The translations under genes and the position numbers were made by a program. Below the pieces are notes generated by a model. That model saw only the letters and a list, made by a program, of their open reading frames with translations, ran no database searches and was not told the origin of the DNA. From the NCBI GenBank assembly GCA_013141505.1, contig JABFQX010000006.1, positions 124,001 to 188,000 on the forward strand: a stretch of DNA of 64,000 nt. The letters run 5' to 3'. Of this stretch, positions 35,084 to 44,836 are shown in pieces. Origin of the DNA: Methyloglobulus sp. (lineage in GTDB: Bacteria; Pseudomonadota; Gammaproteobacteria; Methylococcales; Methylomonadaceae). Each line of letters opens with the position of its first letter. The stretch's first letter is position 1.

Positions 35084-35317
35084 ATGCCTTCAGTCAAACT
35101 TAAAGAAAACGAACCCTTCGATATCGCTATCCGTCGCTTCAAGCGTGCGTGTGAAAAAGCCGGTGTGTTAGCAGAAGTACGTCGTCGCGAATTCTACGAA
35201 AAACCGACCTCAGAGCGCAAACGTAAAGGTGCCGCTGCGGTTAAACGCCATTTGAAGAAGCTGGCTCGTGAGCGTTATGCGCTTAAAAACTTGCGTCGTG
35301 GTCGTCCCGCACTCTAA
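35084..35317 (+). CDS. rpsU: 30S ribosomal protein S21
   Basis: This 77-residue, highly basic protein starts [20 protein letters not shown] and contains the family core [16 protein letters not shown]. It is slightly longer than the 71-residue E. coli protein because of a C-terminal GRPAL tail. It opens the macromolecular synthesis operon rpsU-yqeY-dnaG-rpoD; the GatB/YqeY gene follows after 9 nt. Confidence 0.97.
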   Translation: MPSVKLKENEPFDIAIRRFKRACEKAGVLAEVRRREFYEKPTSERKRKGAAAVKRHLKKLARERYALKNLRRGRPAL

Positions 35318-35326
35318 AGCAAAACT

Positions 35327-35779
35327 ATGTCAGGATTGTTAACAGACCGTATCAAGGACGATATGAAGGCCTCCATGAAAGGAGGCAACAAATCCCGGTT
35401 GCTGGTTATTCGACTTATGCTCGCTGCCATCAAGCAGGTTGAAGTTGACGAGCGCATCACACTGGATGACGAACGCACTCTTCAGGTTCTCGACAAGATG
35501 ATGAAGCAACGTCGGGAATCCATCCGGCAATTTTCCGATGCCGGTAGGATTGATTTGGTCCAAATTGAAGAAGCAGAAGTGCTGGTGATTCAGGATTTTA
35601 TGCCTCAGCGACTCACCGAAGCGGAAATTGACGGCATGGTAAATGTCGCCGTTACCGAATCCGGCGCGGAATCGGTCAAAGACATGGGCAAGGTAATGGC
35701 GCTACTCAAAGGAAAAATGCAAGGCCGCGCCGATATGTCGAGCGTCAGCGCCAAAATCAAGGCCGCGCTCCCCAACTAA
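35327..35779 (+). CDS. GatB/YqeY domain protein
   Basis: This 150-residue helical protein resembles the tRNA-binding tail domain of GatB found alone in YqeY proteins (LLVIRLMLAAIKQVEVDER, LQVLDKMMKQRRESI, ITGAxSVKDMGKVM-like VKDMGKVMALLKG). Its precise role is not established; a link to tRNA amidation is only by homology. It lies between rpsU and dnaG, with 9 and 14 nt gaps, as in many gammaproteobacteria. Confidence 0.93.
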   Translation: MSGLLTDRIKDDMKASMKGGNKSRLLVIRLMLAAIKQVEVDERITLDDERTLQVLDKMMKQRRESIRQFSDAGRIDLVQIEEAEVLVIQDFMPQRLTEAEIDGMVNVAVTESGAESVKDMGKVMALLKGKMQGRADMSSVSAKIKAALPN

Positions 35780-35793
35780 GCGCCGCCCTGGCG

Positions 35794-37524
35794 ATGTCCG
35801 GCAGGATCCCCAAGCAGTTTATCGACGATCTCTTAGCCAGGATTGATATCGTCGACTTGATTGACTCACACGTCCCCCTCAAAAAAACCGGAGCCAATTA
35901 TGTGGCTCGATGCCCCTTCCATTCAGAAAAAAGCCCCAGCTTTTCAGTAAACCGTAGCAAACAATTTTTCCATTGTTTTGGCTGCGGCGCAAGCGGCAAT
36001 GCAATTGGTTTTTTGATGGATTACAATCACTTGGATTTTATCGAAGCAATCGAGGATCTTGCCACGTTTGCAGGCGTTGAAGCCATAAGAGAGACGGCGA
36101 ACTATAAAGCAACGCCGCAAAAGAAAGAAAATATTGCCGAGCAATATCAACTTCTTGAGCAAGTGGCGATTTTTTATGAAGACTGTCTGCGAACCCATGA
36201 GGCCGGAAAAAACGCCGTTAGTTACCTCAAATCCAGGCAAGTCGATCATGGACTTGCCAAAGCCTTCATGCTCGGCTATGCACCTGATGAATGGCAGGTT
36301 TTAGCAAAAAAATTCGATCAAAATAAACTTATTGAAGCCGGTTTGCTGGTTAAAAATGACGGTAAGGTTTACGACCGCTTTCGTGGCCGACTCATGTTTC
36401 CGATCAGGGACAAGCGCGGTAGAATCGTCGGCTTTGGTGGCAGGGTATTGGACAATTCATTACCCAAATACCTGAATTCCCCGGAAACATCGGTTTTTCA
36501 CAAAAGCAAAGAAGTCTACGGGCTTTTTGAATTATTAAAAAAAGACCCGAAACCGAAACGCATCCTCATTGTTGAAGGTTACATGGATGTCATTGCCTTG
36601 TCCGGCTCAGGTATCGATTATGCCGTAGCCACCTTGGGCACAGCAACCTCGCAAAGCCACCTCGAACTACTATTCCGCTATACCTCGGAATTGATTTTAT
36701 GTTTCGATGGCGACAATGCCGGACAATCTGCCGCTTGGCGAGCCATTTCCTCGGTGTTTCCTGTGTTAAAGTCGGGACGCCAGATTCGCATTATGATTCT
36801 GCCAGAAAAACACGACCCTGATTCACTTGCTAAAGAAGAAGGCCAAGAATCATTCACCCAGCGCATTAAAGCAGCGCAAGCCTTATCAGAATATTTTTTT
36901 GATTACTTCACTAAAGATTTGAAACTGGCAGAATACGAAAATCGTTCTATGCTTAGGGAAGAAGCTGAAGAATATTTGAAAAAACTACCGCTCGGCCCGT
37001 TCAGGGAGTTAATGTTTGATGAACTGTCAAGATTGTACCAACGCCACATTTTAGACCAAGAGGCAATCCTAGCTTATAACCGAGAAGTAAAGCAGCACAG
37101 GCAAAAAAGCAATCGGCTTTCTTTAGCCAGCTGCGTCATGGCCTTGTTAATTCAAAACCCTCAACTGATTGATAAAATAGAAAACAAAATAATTGATTGG
37201 GATTACCTTCATTTTGAAGGCATCAACAAATTTAAAGACATCCTGACCACTTTAATGAATGAAAGGCCTGCCAATTTTGGAATTCTACTCGAATCTTACC
37301 GAGGCCATCCTGATGAAATCATCATAAAAAAATTGGCTGCGGTTGAATTTCCAGAAGAAAACATTGAAAAAGTATTTTTTGACACCATATCGAGATTGTT
37401 TGCTGAAGCAAGCACCGCGCGTCTAAATGATTTATTGGAAAAAGACAAAAACCTTGGCTTAACCAAAGCCGAAAAAGCAGTGTTGCTAGAGTTATTGACG
37501 AAAAAACATAGTAATGCCATTTAA
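35794..37524 (+). CDS. dnaG: DNA primase
   Basis: DnaG makes RNA primers at the replication fork and binds DnaB helicase. The 576 residues include the N-terminal CHC2 zinc finger (C40, H43, C61, C64), the catalytic TOPRIM core with VEGYMDVIAL and CFDGDNAGQSA, and a C-terminal helicase-binding region from about 440. The start MSGRIPKQFIDDLLARIDIVDLI fits the family. It is third in the rpsU-dnaG-rpoD operon. Confidence 0.97.
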   Translation: MSGRIPKQFIDDLLARIDIVDLIDSHVPLKKTGANYVARCPFHSEKSPSFSVNRSKQFFHCFGCGASGNAIGFLMDYNHLDFIEAIEDLATFAGVEAIRETANYKATPQKKENIAEQYQLLEQVAIFYEDCLRTHEAGKNAVSYLKSRQVDHGLAKAFMLGYAPDEWQVLAKKFDQNKLIEAGLLVKNDGKVYDRFRGRLMFPIRDKRGRIVGFGGRVLDNSLPKYLNSPETSVFHKSKEVYGLFELLKKDPKPKRILIVEGYMDVIALSGSGIDYAVATLGTATSQSHLELLFRYTSELILCFDGDNAGQSAAWRAISSVFPVLKSGRQIRIMILPEKHDPDSLAKEEGQESFTQRIKAAQALSEYFFDYFTKDLKLAEYENRSMLREEAEEYLKKLPLGPFRELMFDELSRLYQRHILDQEAILAYNREVKQHRQKSNRLSLASCVMALLIQNPQLIDKIENKIIDWDYLHFEGINKFKDILTTLMNERPANFGILLESYRGHPDEIIIKKLAAVEFPEENIEKVFFDTISRLFAEASTARLNDLLEKDKNLGLTKAEKAVLLELLTKKHSNAI

Positions 37525-37590
37525 TCAGTATTAGGGTACAATGTGCCGTTTGTTTATAGTGGCTTGTAGTTAAAGTAACGTGGGTGGAAT

Positions 37591-39393
37591 ATGAATCAAG
37601 ATCAGCAGTCTCAACTTAGACAATTGATTGCTAAAGGCAAAGTGCAGGGCTACCTGACTTATGCCGAGGTGAATGATCACCTGCCCAGTGATATAGCTGA
37701 TCCTGAGCAAATTGAAGAATTTATCGGCACCATCAATGACTTGGGCATTCAGGTATATGAAACCGCACCTGACGATGACTCACTAATTACCGATTCTGCC
37801 GCTGTTACGGCTGATGATGAAGATGCCGAGGAAGTTGCCGCGCTGGCATCTGTCGATAGTGAGTTTGGCCGAACAACCGATCCAGTACGCATGTACATGC
37901 GTGAAATGGGTTCTGTCGAACTCTTAACTCGAGCTGATGAACTAAAAATCGCCAAACGTATTGAAGAAGGCAATCAACAATTACTGAAAGCCATTTCTCG
38001 CTCCTGCGTGGTGGTTGAAGACGTTTTGCATTCATTTGACTCCATTTCCGATGAAGAAAGTGGCTTCAGACTGAGCGATATGATTGCTGGATTTGCTGAC
38101 TTGAGCGAGCCTGAAGACTTGCTTTCCAGCCCAGTCGCCGCTGACGTTGAAGAAGAAACACCTGAAGAAGACCTCAAGGGTCTTAACCTAGACGAAGTCA
38201 AAGAGAAAATTGACCTGCTTAGGGAACAACTTGATGCTGCATCTAAAGCCATCGATAAACAGGGCTACGTAAGCGAACAAACGGAACAAGCCTTCGAAGC
38301 GTTGGCGAATACGTTCATGGAATTTAAATGGGCGCCACAATACTTAAAAAAGCTCTCCGCGATTATTCCGGATGGGGTCGCTTCCGTTCGTGAACAAGAA
38401 AGGCGTATCCATGACATATTCGTAAAAAAAGCGAAGATGTCGCGCCAAGATTTTATAGCTGCATATGCAGAAAATGCCAGTAACCCAAACTGGCTGAATA
38501 CTTATTTAGACGAAAGAAACTCTTACTCAGTGGTGTTGAAAGAGCATGAGAAAGATGTTCGTAAAGCTCTGAAAACATTAGCTGATATTGAGGCCACTTA
38601 TGGCTTGACCATAAGTGGTTTAAAAGATATAAGCCGCCGTATTTCAATCGGCGAAGCCAAAGCCCGGCGGGCAAAAAAGGAAATGATCGAAGCAAACTTG
38701 CGTTTGGTTATTTCTATTGCCAAAAAATATACTAACCGTGGCTTGCAGTTTCTGGACTTGATTCAGGAAGGTAATATTGGTCTTATGAAAGCTGTCGATA
38801 AATTTGAATATCGGCGTGGTTACAAGTTTTCGACCTACGCCACTTGGTGGATCAGGCAGGCTATCACCCGTTCAATCGCGGATCAGGCCAGAACCATCCG
38901 AATTCCAGTACATATGATTGAAACAATCAACAAACTGAACCGGATTTCAAGGCAAATCCTTCAAGAACTGGGTCGTGAAGCAACACCAGAAGAGTTAGCT
39001 GTACGCATGGAAATGCCTGAAGATAAAGTCCGCAAGGTATTGAAGATTGCCAAGGAACCAATCTCAATGGAAACCCCGATTGGTGATGATGAAGATTCGC
39101 ATTTAGGTGATTTTATCGAAGACTCCAGAGTCCTGTCACCTATCGAAGCAGCAACAATTGCTGGACTACGTGAATCGACACAAAATGTCCTGGCAGGTTT
39201 GACAGCTAGGGAGGCCAAAGTTCTGCGTATGCGCTTTGGTATCAATATGAATACTGACCACACGTTGGAAGAGGTCGGCAAACAGTTTGATGTCACCAGG
39301 GAACGTATCCGGCAAATAGAAGCCAAAGCATTGCGAAAATTACGGCATCCGTCCAGATCAGAGCAATTGCGCTGCTTCCTGGACGGGGAATAA
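37591..39393 (+). CDS. rpoD: RNA polymerase primary sigma factor (sigma-70)
   Basis: This is the 600-residue housekeeping sigma factor. Region 1.1 (1-80) is followed by an acidic stretch, the non-conserved region, region 2 ([33 protein letters not shown]) which binds the -10 element, region 3, and region 4 with the helix-turn-helix [20 protein letters not shown]. It lies 66 nt after dnaG; a promoter inside that gap is possible, as in other species. A CAT tRNA gene follows within 36 nt, an arrangement also seen in Pseudomonas. Confidence 0.98.
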   Translation: MNQDQQSQLRQLIAKGKVQGYLTYAEVNDHLPSDIADPEQIEEFIGTINDLGIQVYETAPDDDSLITDSAAVTADDEDAEEVAALASVDSEFGRTTDPVRMYMREMGSVELLTRADELKIAKRIEEGNQQLLKAISRSCVVVEDVLHSFDSISDEESGFRLSDMIAGFADLSEPEDLLSSPVAADVEEETPEEDLKGLNLDEVKEKIDLLREQLDAASKAIDKQGYVSEQTEQAFEALANTFMEFKWAPQYLKKLSAIIPDGVASVREQERRIHDIFVKKAKMSRQDFIAAYAENASNPNWLNTYLDERNSYSVVLKEHEKDVRKALKTLADIEATYGLTISGLKDISRRISIGEAKARRAKKEMIEANLRLVISIAKKYTNRGLQFLDLIQEGNIGLMKAVDKFEYRRGYKFSTYATWWIRQAITRSIADQARTIRIPVHMIETINKLNRISRQILQELGREATPEELAVRMEMPEDKVRKVLKIAKEPISMETPIGDDEDSHLGDFIEDSRVLSPIEAATIAGLRESTQNVLAGLTAREAKVLRMRFGINMNTDHTLEEVGKQFDVTRERIRQIEAKALRKLRHPSRSEQLRCFLDGE

Positions 39394-39428
39394 ACTGCTT
39401 TTATAACACCCCCTTATAAACAATCCAA

Positions 39429-39505
39429 GGGCCCTTAGCTCAGTTGGTTAGAGCGTCCGACTCATAATCGGCAGGTCGTAGGTTCAAGTCCTACAGGGCC
39501 CACCA
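39429..39505 (+). tRNA. tRNA with CAT anticodon (Ile2 type, possibly elongator Met)
   Basis: This 77-nt cloverleaf has acceptor GGGCCCT/AGGGCCC, a D arm around AGCTCAGTTGGTTAGAGC, an anticodon loop containing TCATAAT, a T arm GTAGGTTCAAGTCCTAC, and an encoded CCA. CAT is either elongator Met or the Ile2 tRNA whose C34 is changed to lysidine. Overall it resembles the bacterial Ile2 group (GGCCCCTTAGCTCAG type) more than elongator Met, but the identity needs a model score. Confidence 0.93.
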
Positions 39506-39570
39506 TTAATAACTAGACTGCCTGTGCAGCTTTTTGATTATATAGACCTACCATTTCTTAAGGTGACATT

Positions 39571-40731
39571 GTGAGCAACAACTATATCTTTACATCAGAA
39601 TCTGTCTCTGAAGGCCATCCTGACAAGGTTGCTGACCAGATTTCTGATGCCGTACTTGATGCCCTGCTAGCGCAGGATCCTCGTTCCCGTGTGGCTTGTG
39701 AAACCCTGGTCAAAACCGGCATGGTAGTTTTGGCGGGTGAAGTCACCACCAATGCGTGGGTTGACTTAGAGGAACTCGTCCGAAAAGTTGTCTGTGACAT
39801 CGGCTATGACCACGGTGATATTGGCTTTGATGGACAAAGTTGCGCGGTATTGAATGCGATAGGCAAACAATCTGCCGATATTGCGATGGGCGTGGATGAA
39901 GCTGAAGACCATGAACAAGGGGCAGGAGACCAAGGCCTAATGTTTGGTTACGCCAGCAATGAAACCGATGTGCTGATGCCAGCACCGATCACCTATTCAC
40001 ATCTTTTGGTTAAACGTCAGGCTGAAGTCCGAAAAAATAACACCTTGGCTTGGTTGCGTCCTGATGCCAAAAGCCAGATCACGTTTCGTTATGAAAATAA
40101 CAAGCCCGTGGCTATCGATGCAGTCGTACTATCCACCCAGCATTCACCCGACATTAGCACCAAAGCGCTTCATGAAGCGGTGATGGATGAAATTATCTTG
40201 CCCGTATTGCCCAAAGAATGGCTACACAAGGACACCAAATATTTCATCAATCCAACCGGTCAGTTCATCATTGGTGGCCCAGTGGGCGATTGCGGGTTAA
40301 CGGGCCGTAAAATCATTGTTGATACCTATGGCGGTATGGCACGGCACGGTGGCGGTGCTTTCTCAGGAAAAGATCCATCGAAGGTAGACCGCTCAGCTGC
40401 TTACATGGCGCGTTATGTTGCTAAAAATATCGTCGCTGCCGGTTTGGCAGAACGCTGCGAAATTCAAGTGTCTTATGCGATTGGCGTTGCCGAGCCGACG
40501 TCAATCAGCGTTGAAACCTTTGGCACGGGCACACTCGCCGAGGATCGGCTGGTAGAAATCGTCAGAAAACATTTTGACCTCAGACCCAAAGGCTTGATCG
40601 CCATGTTGGGATTGTTGAAACCCATCTATCAGACAACAGCGTCTTACGGTCATTTTGGCCGTACAGAAGACACCTTTAGTTGGGAAAAAACCGATAAAGT
40701 CGAAGAACTAAAAGATGCAGCTGGCCTTTAA
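39571..40731 (+). CDS. metK: S-adenosylmethionine synthetase
   Basis: This enzyme makes SAM from methionine and ATP. The 386-residue protein starts at GTG with AAGGTGA upstream. It has the ATP-binding SEGHPDK near the N-terminus, [12 protein letters not shown] at about 112-123, and the P-loop [19 protein letters not shown]. Family length is about 385. It heads a SAM-cycle gene group with ahcY (23 nt downstream) and metF. Confidence 0.98.
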   Translation: MSNNYIFTSESVSEGHPDKVADQISDAVLDALLAQDPRSRVACETLVKTGMVVLAGEVTTNAWVDLEELVRKVVCDIGYDHGDIGFDGQSCAVLNAIGKQSADIAMGVDEAEDHEQGAGDQGLMFGYASNETDVLMPAPITYSHLLVKRQAEVRKNNTLAWLRPDAKSQITFRYENNKPVAIDAVVLSTQHSPDISTKALHEAVMDEIILPVLPKEWLHKDTKYFINPTGQFIIGGPVGDCGLTGRKIIVDTYGGMARHGGGAFSGKDPSKVDRSAAYMARYVAKNIVAAGLAERCEIQVSYAIGVAEPTSISVETFGTGTLAEDRLVEIVRKHFDLRPKGLIAMLGLLKPIYQTTASYGHFGRTEDTFSWEKTDKVEELKDAAGL

Positions 40732-40754
40732 TTACCAATACCCAAGGAACTGAT

Positions 40755-42047
40755 ATGAGCCAACACGATTATAAAATTGCCGATATTGCCCTCGCTGACT
40801 GGGGTCGTAAAGAAATTAACATTGCTGAAACGGAAATGCCAGGTTTGATGGCTTTGCGTAAAGAGTTCAGTGTCAAACAACCGTTAAAAGGTGCCCGAAT
40901 TGCGGGTTGTTTGCACATGACCATCCAAACAGCCGTGTTAATCGAGACTTTAACTGTGCTAGGCGCAGAAGTTCGTTGGTCGTCCTGCAATATTTTCTCG
41001 ACTCAAGACCACGCCGCCGCCGCGATTGCCGCTGCCGGCATACCTGTTTTTGCTTGGAAAGGCGAAACTGAAGCTGAAGCCGACTGGTGTATCGAGCAGA
41101 CTATTATCGGGGCAAATGGCTGGCGGCCTAACATGATCCTGGATGATGGCGGCGACCTGACCAACATGATGCATGACAAGTTTCCCGAACTAATGGCGGA
41201 TGTCAGAGGCTTGTCGGAAGAAACTACCACTGGTGTGTTGCGTTTGTATGAACGGGTTGCCAAAAACACATTGAAAGTACCTGCTTTTAATGTCAATGAT
41301 TCGGTCACCAAATCAAAATTCGATAACCTGTACGGTTGCCGCGAGTCCTTGGTCGATGGTATCAAGCGTGCGACGGATGTGATGATCGCAGGAAAAATCG
41401 CAGTCGTTTGTGGCTATGGCGATGTCGGTAAAGGGTGCGCCCAATCCTTACGCGGTTTAGGTGCCACTGTTTGGATTACTGAAATCGACCCTATATGCGC
41501 CCTGCAAGCAGCCATGGAAGGTTATCGCGTAGTCACAATGGAAGATGCCGCTCCAATAGCCAACATTTTTGTCAGCGCAACCGGTAATTTCAATGTCATT
41601 ACCCACGCGCATTTGGCGGCGATGAGGGATCAAGCAATTGTCTGCAATATCGGTCACTTTGATTCCGAAATCGAAATATCGTCTTTGCGTCAATATATCT
41701 GGGAAAACATCAAACCACAGGTTGACCATGTTATTTTTCCTGATGGCAAACGCTTGATTATATTGGCGGAAGGTCGCTTGGTTAACTTAGGTTGCGCGAC
41801 TGGACACCCTAGCTTTGTAATGTCCAACTCCTTCTGTAACCAAGTGTTGGCACAAATGGAAATCTGGCAAAATGCCGCCAGTTATGAAAATAAAGTCTAT
41901 ATCCTGCCAAAAATACTTGATGAGAAAGTGGCTAGATCGCATCTGGATCAAATCGGTGTAAAACTGACGATCTTGACCAATGAACAGGCGAAATACATTA
42001 ACGTACCTGTTGAAGGCCCTTTCAAGGCAGACCATTACCGGTATTGA
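40755..42047 (+). CDS. ahcY: Adenosylhomocysteinase
   Basis: AhcY hydrolyses S-adenosylhomocysteine to homocysteine and adenosine, using bound NAD. The 430-residue protein has the substrate-binding [17 protein letters not shown] start, a Rossmann motif [21 protein letters not shown], and the C-terminal KADHYRY that completes the neighbour's cofactor site. With metK and metF it recycles the methyl donor. Only 23 nt separates it from metK, so there is no room for an SAH riboswitch in front of it. Confidence 0.98.
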   Translation: MSQHDYKIADIALADWGRKEINIAETEMPGLMALRKEFSVKQPLKGARIAGCLHMTIQTAVLIETLTVLGAEVRWSSCNIFSTQDHAAAAIAAAGIPVFAWKGETEAEADWCIEQTIIGANGWRPNMILDDGGDLTNMMHDKFPELMADVRGLSEETTTGVLRLYERVAKNTLKVPAFNVNDSVTKSKFDNLYGCRESLVDGIKRATDVMIAGKIAVVCGYGDVGKGCAQSLRGLGATVWITEIDPICALQAAMEGYRVVTMEDAAPIANIFVSATGNFNVITHAHLAAMRDQAIVCNIGHFDSEIEISSLRQYIWENIKPQVDHVIFPDGKRLIILAEGRLVNLGCATGHPSFVMSNSFCNQVLAQMEIWQNAASYENKVYILPKILDEKVARSHLDQIGVKLTILTNEQAKYINVPVEGPFKADHYRY

Positions 42048-42067
42048 TAATACCCGTTTATTATTAA

Positions 42068-42104
42068 GGGGCTAGCGACATTTCACACCGTAAACCGTAG
42101 CCCC
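42068..42104 (+). promoter_or_regulatory. Stem-loop between ahcY and metF
   Basis: GGGGCTA pairs with TAGCCCC around a 23-nt loop with its own weak pairing (CCGTAAACCG). No T-run follows, so it is not a simple terminator; it may be an mRNA stability or leader structure for metF, which starts 77 nt later. Confidence 0.35.
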
Positions 42105-42180
42105 CGTTTCATAATCGGTCAACATTACTAAAAAGGCTACGTGGTTTTGGGCATTCGCTAAGCTAACACGACAAAAACTC

Positions 42181-43026
42181 ATGCAATCTCAGAAAAAACA
42201 CCCGCAACTCTTTAGTTTTGAGTTTTATCCCCCAAAGACTCAAGAAGGCGCGGCCGGTTTACAGGTTGTGCACAGCAAGTTAGCTGCACTCAATCCAGAT
42301 TTTTTCTCAGTTACTTTTGGTGCGGGTGGTTCGACCCGCGACCTTACCTTCGATACGGTTGTCGATATCCAAAGCAAAGGTATTGCCGCCGCGCCACATT
42401 TGTCCTGCGTCGCATCGACCAAAGAGAACATTCGCGCCATCCTGAAGAACTATCAGGATCATGACATCTCCAGGATTGTCGCCCTGCGCGGCGATTTACC
42501 TTCTGGCATGATGTCGGCGGGTGAGTTTCGCTATGCGAATGAACTCGTTGAATTTATCCGCCAAGAAACAAGTGATTCATTTCAAATCCATGTCGCGGCT
42601 TACCCAGAAGTGCATCCACAAGCCACTAGCGCAGCAGAAGACTTCAAAAACTTCAAACGTAAAGTTGAAGCGGGTGCAAATGCGGTCATTACCCAATATT
42701 TTTATAATGCCGATGCTTATTTTTATTTTGTCGATACGTGTGAAAAGAACGGCATTACCATACCGATAGTTCCGGGAATTATGCCAATCACCCAGTATTC
42801 CCAGCTCTTTCGCTTCTCGGAAATGTGTGGTGCCGACATTCCCCGATGGCTTAGAAAACGTCTGGAAGGATTTGGCGATGACCGTGCGTCGGTGCAAGCC
42901 TTCGGCCTGGATTTGGTCAGTGACCTTTGCAGGCGCTTACTGGACGGCGGCGCACCGGGGTTACATTTTTATACGATGAATCAATCAGCTCCTACCCTAT
43001 CTATTTTGGAACGGCTCAACCCGTAA
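42181..43026 (+). CDS. metF: 5,10-methylenetetrahydrofolate reductase
   Basis: This enzyme reduces methylene-THF to methyl-THF with FAD, giving the methyl group for methionine synthase. The 281-residue protein has the usual FSFEFYPPKT start, VTFGAGGSTRD, RIVALRGDLP, ITQYFYNADAY and PIVPGIMPI blocks. Length is normal for the bacterial form. With metK and ahcY it completes most of the SAM cycle; methionine synthase is not in the window. Confidence 0.97.
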   Translation: MQSQKKHPQLFSFEFYPPKTQEGAAGLQVVHSKLAALNPDFFSVTFGAGGSTRDLTFDTVVDIQSKGIAAAPHLSCVASTKENIRAILKNYQDHDISRIVALRGDLPSGMMSAGEFRYANELVEFIRQETSDSFQIHVAAYPEVHPQATSAAEDFKNFKRKVEAGANAVITQYFYNADAYFYFVDTCEKNGITIPIVPGIMPITQYSQLFRFSEMCGADIPRWLRKRLEGFGDDRASVQAFGLDLVSDLCRRLLDGGAPGLHFYTMNQSAPTLSILERLNP

Positions 43027-43051
43027 TCCAACGGAGCGTGGACAATTAGAG

Positions 43052-43187
43052 AGTGGTAGGTTATAAAAAACCTGTGGTTTGATTGATAGGGAGAAAGTGA
43101 CAAACCTAGGTTTGTCACTCCAGAGCAAACGCGCTCGGTAAGTACGAAGCCGGCAAATCCATCAAAAATACAGATTTAGCCAATTCC
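43052..43187. repeat. Family 1 MITE, copy 3
   Basis: This diverged 136-bp copy has the palindrome GTGACAAACCTAGG/CCTAGGTTTGTCAC and degenerate inverted ends. It is flanked by AATTAGAG (43044-43051) and AATTAGTG (43188-43195), an 8-bp duplication with one mismatch. It lies 25 nt after the metF stop, and the palindrome may help terminate metF transcription. Confidence 0.85.
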
Positions 43188-43269
43188 AATTAGTGATTGT
43201 CGGCTTAGCATCAGCATTGCAAGGCCGTCACATGACGATCATCTTTGTTAGAGATACTCAAGCCGCCGC

Positions 43270-43986
43270 CTAGCCTTTTACCTTTCTTTCCAATTCTTCA
43301 CGGCTAAGGTGACGCACATCTTCGCCCTTAATCATATAAACCAGGTGTTCACAAATATTGCAGGCGTGATCGCCGATCCGTTCTAGTGAACGGACAGTCC
43401 ATAGCACATTCAGTGTACGGGTAATATTTCTGGGATCTTCCATCATATAGGTAATCTGTTGCCTGATAATGCTAGCGTATTCTCGATCAACATTGTCATC
43501 CTTACCGGTTATTTCCGGCACACGTTCGATGTTCATCCGGGCAAACGCATCCAGGGCATCATGGAGCATGGCCTTGACCAAATCAGCCATATGCCGGATC
43601 TCATGATAGGAGTCATTTTTATTGCCTTCAATGTCTGATCGGTGAATAGCCATTTTGGCTATATGTTCCGCCAGATCACCGACCCTTTCCAGTTCATTGA
43701 TTATCTTAAGGATGGCAATCAGCAGCCTTAAATCGAATGCCGTCGGTTGACGTAGCGCCATAATCTGGGTGCACTCCTTGTCTAGTGCCATTTCCAGGTC
43801 ATCAATCTGGTTATCCTGTTTGATAACCTGCTCCGCCAGCTCAACATCAGAGCTTACAAAGGCCCTGATCGCTAATTCTATTTGTTCTTCAACCAAACCG
43901 CCCATAGTCAATACATGGTTACGAACGTCTTCAAGTTCCCTATTGAATTGCCCCGATATATGATGCCCGATGTTGGTATTTTCCAT
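43270..43986 (-). CDS. phoU: Phosphate transport regulator PhoU
   Basis: PhoU links the Pst transporter to the PhoR/PhoB two-component system and limits phosphate uptake. The 238-residue all-helical protein has the two homologous three-helix PhoU halves, with metal-cluster motifs ELERVGDLAEHIA in the first and SLERIGDHACNICEHL in the second. It is last in the pst operon, 13 nt after pstB. Confidence 0.97.
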   Translation of the reverse strand: MENTNIGHHISGQFNRELEDVRNHVLTMGGLVEEQIELAIRAFVSSDVELAEQVIKQDNQIDDLEMALDKECTQIMALRQPTAFDLRLLIAILKIINELERVGDLAEHIAKMAIHRSDIEGNKNDSYHEIRHMADLVKAMLHDALDAFARMNIERVPEITGKDDNVDREYASIIRQQITYMMEDPRNITRTLNVLWTVRSLERIGDHACNICEHLVYMIKGEDVRHLSREELERKVKG

Positions 43987-43999
43987 TGTCTTCTCCTGA

Positions 44000-44833
44000 T
44001 TAGCCGTACCGACCAGTGATGTAATCTTCGGTCTGCTTCTTTTTGGGATTAGTGAATAATTGGTTGGTATTACCTATTTCAATCAATTCACCCATATACA
44101 TGAAAGCAGTATAGTCGGAAACGCGAGCAGCTTGCTGCATATTGTGCGTGACGATAACGATGGTGTATTTTTCTTTCAATTCGTTAATCAGCTCTTCAAT
44201 TTTGAGCGTAGAAATAGGATCCAGCGCAGACGCAGGCTCATCCAACAACAACACTTCCGGCTCGATAGCGATTGCCCTGGCGATCACCAGTCGTTGTTGT
44301 TGGCCACCCGACAATCCTAAGGCATTATCATTAAGCCTGTCTTTAACCTCATCCCAAAGTGCAGCACCTTTCAAAGCCTCTTCAACCGTTTCATCGAGGG
44401 TGCGTTTGTCATTGATGCCTTGTATGCGTAGGCCGTAAGCGACATTTTCAAAAATGGATTTGGGGAAAGGGTTGGGTTTTTGGAATACCATGCCCACACG
44501 CCGACGCAATGCTGCGACATTAACCGACTTATCGTAGATATTTTCATTATCCAGCAGGATCTTGCCGTCTATTCGTGCGCTATCTACCAGATCGTTCATG
44601 CGGTTAATACAGCGCAACAAAGTCGATTTCCCACAGCCGCTCGGGCCAATGTAGGCAGTAACCCGCTGCTTGAGTATATCCATGCTGATATTGTGCAAGG
44701 CTTGTTTTTGCCCGTAATGTAAATTCAGGTTTTCCACCTTGATACAGATTTCATTCTGCCCTGAATTTTTATCGCGGCCACGCAAAATTGAATTCATATC
44801 AATCGCATGGGTACGTACGTGTTCTGTCGCCAT
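44000..44833 (-). CDS. pstB: Phosphate ABC transporter ATP-binding protein
   Basis: This cytoplasmic ATPase drives the PstSCAB high-affinity phosphate importer. Its 277 residues show Walker A ([19 protein letters not shown]), the ABC signature [14 protein letters not shown], Walker B ([14 protein letters not shown]) and the H-loop His in [11 protein letters not shown]. It has a short N-terminal extension before the core. It lies 3 nt after pstA. Confidence 0.98.
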   Translation of the reverse strand: MATEHVRTHAIDMNSILRGRDKNSGQNEICIKVENLNLHYGQKQALHNISMDILKQRVTAYIGPSGCGKSTLLRCINRMNDLVDSARIDGKILLDNENIYDKSVNVAALRRRVGMVFQKPNPFPKSIFENVAYGLRIQGINDKRTLDETVEEALKGAALWDEVKDRLNDNALGLSGGQQQRLVIARAIAIEPEVLLLDEPASALDPISTLKIEELINELKEKYTIVIVTHNMQQAARVSDYTAFMYMGELIEIGNTNQLFTNPKKKQTEDYITGRYG

Positions 44834-44836
44834 TTT

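Noticed and set aside
40732..40754. SAH riboswitch before ahcY
   Set aside because: Only 23 nt separates metK and ahcY, too short for any known SAH or SAM riboswitch.
3220..43187. Reading the CCTAGG palindromes as parts of a CRISPR array
   Set aside because: The copies are about 14-26 kb apart, with terminal inverted repeats and target duplications; there are no spacers or cas genes.
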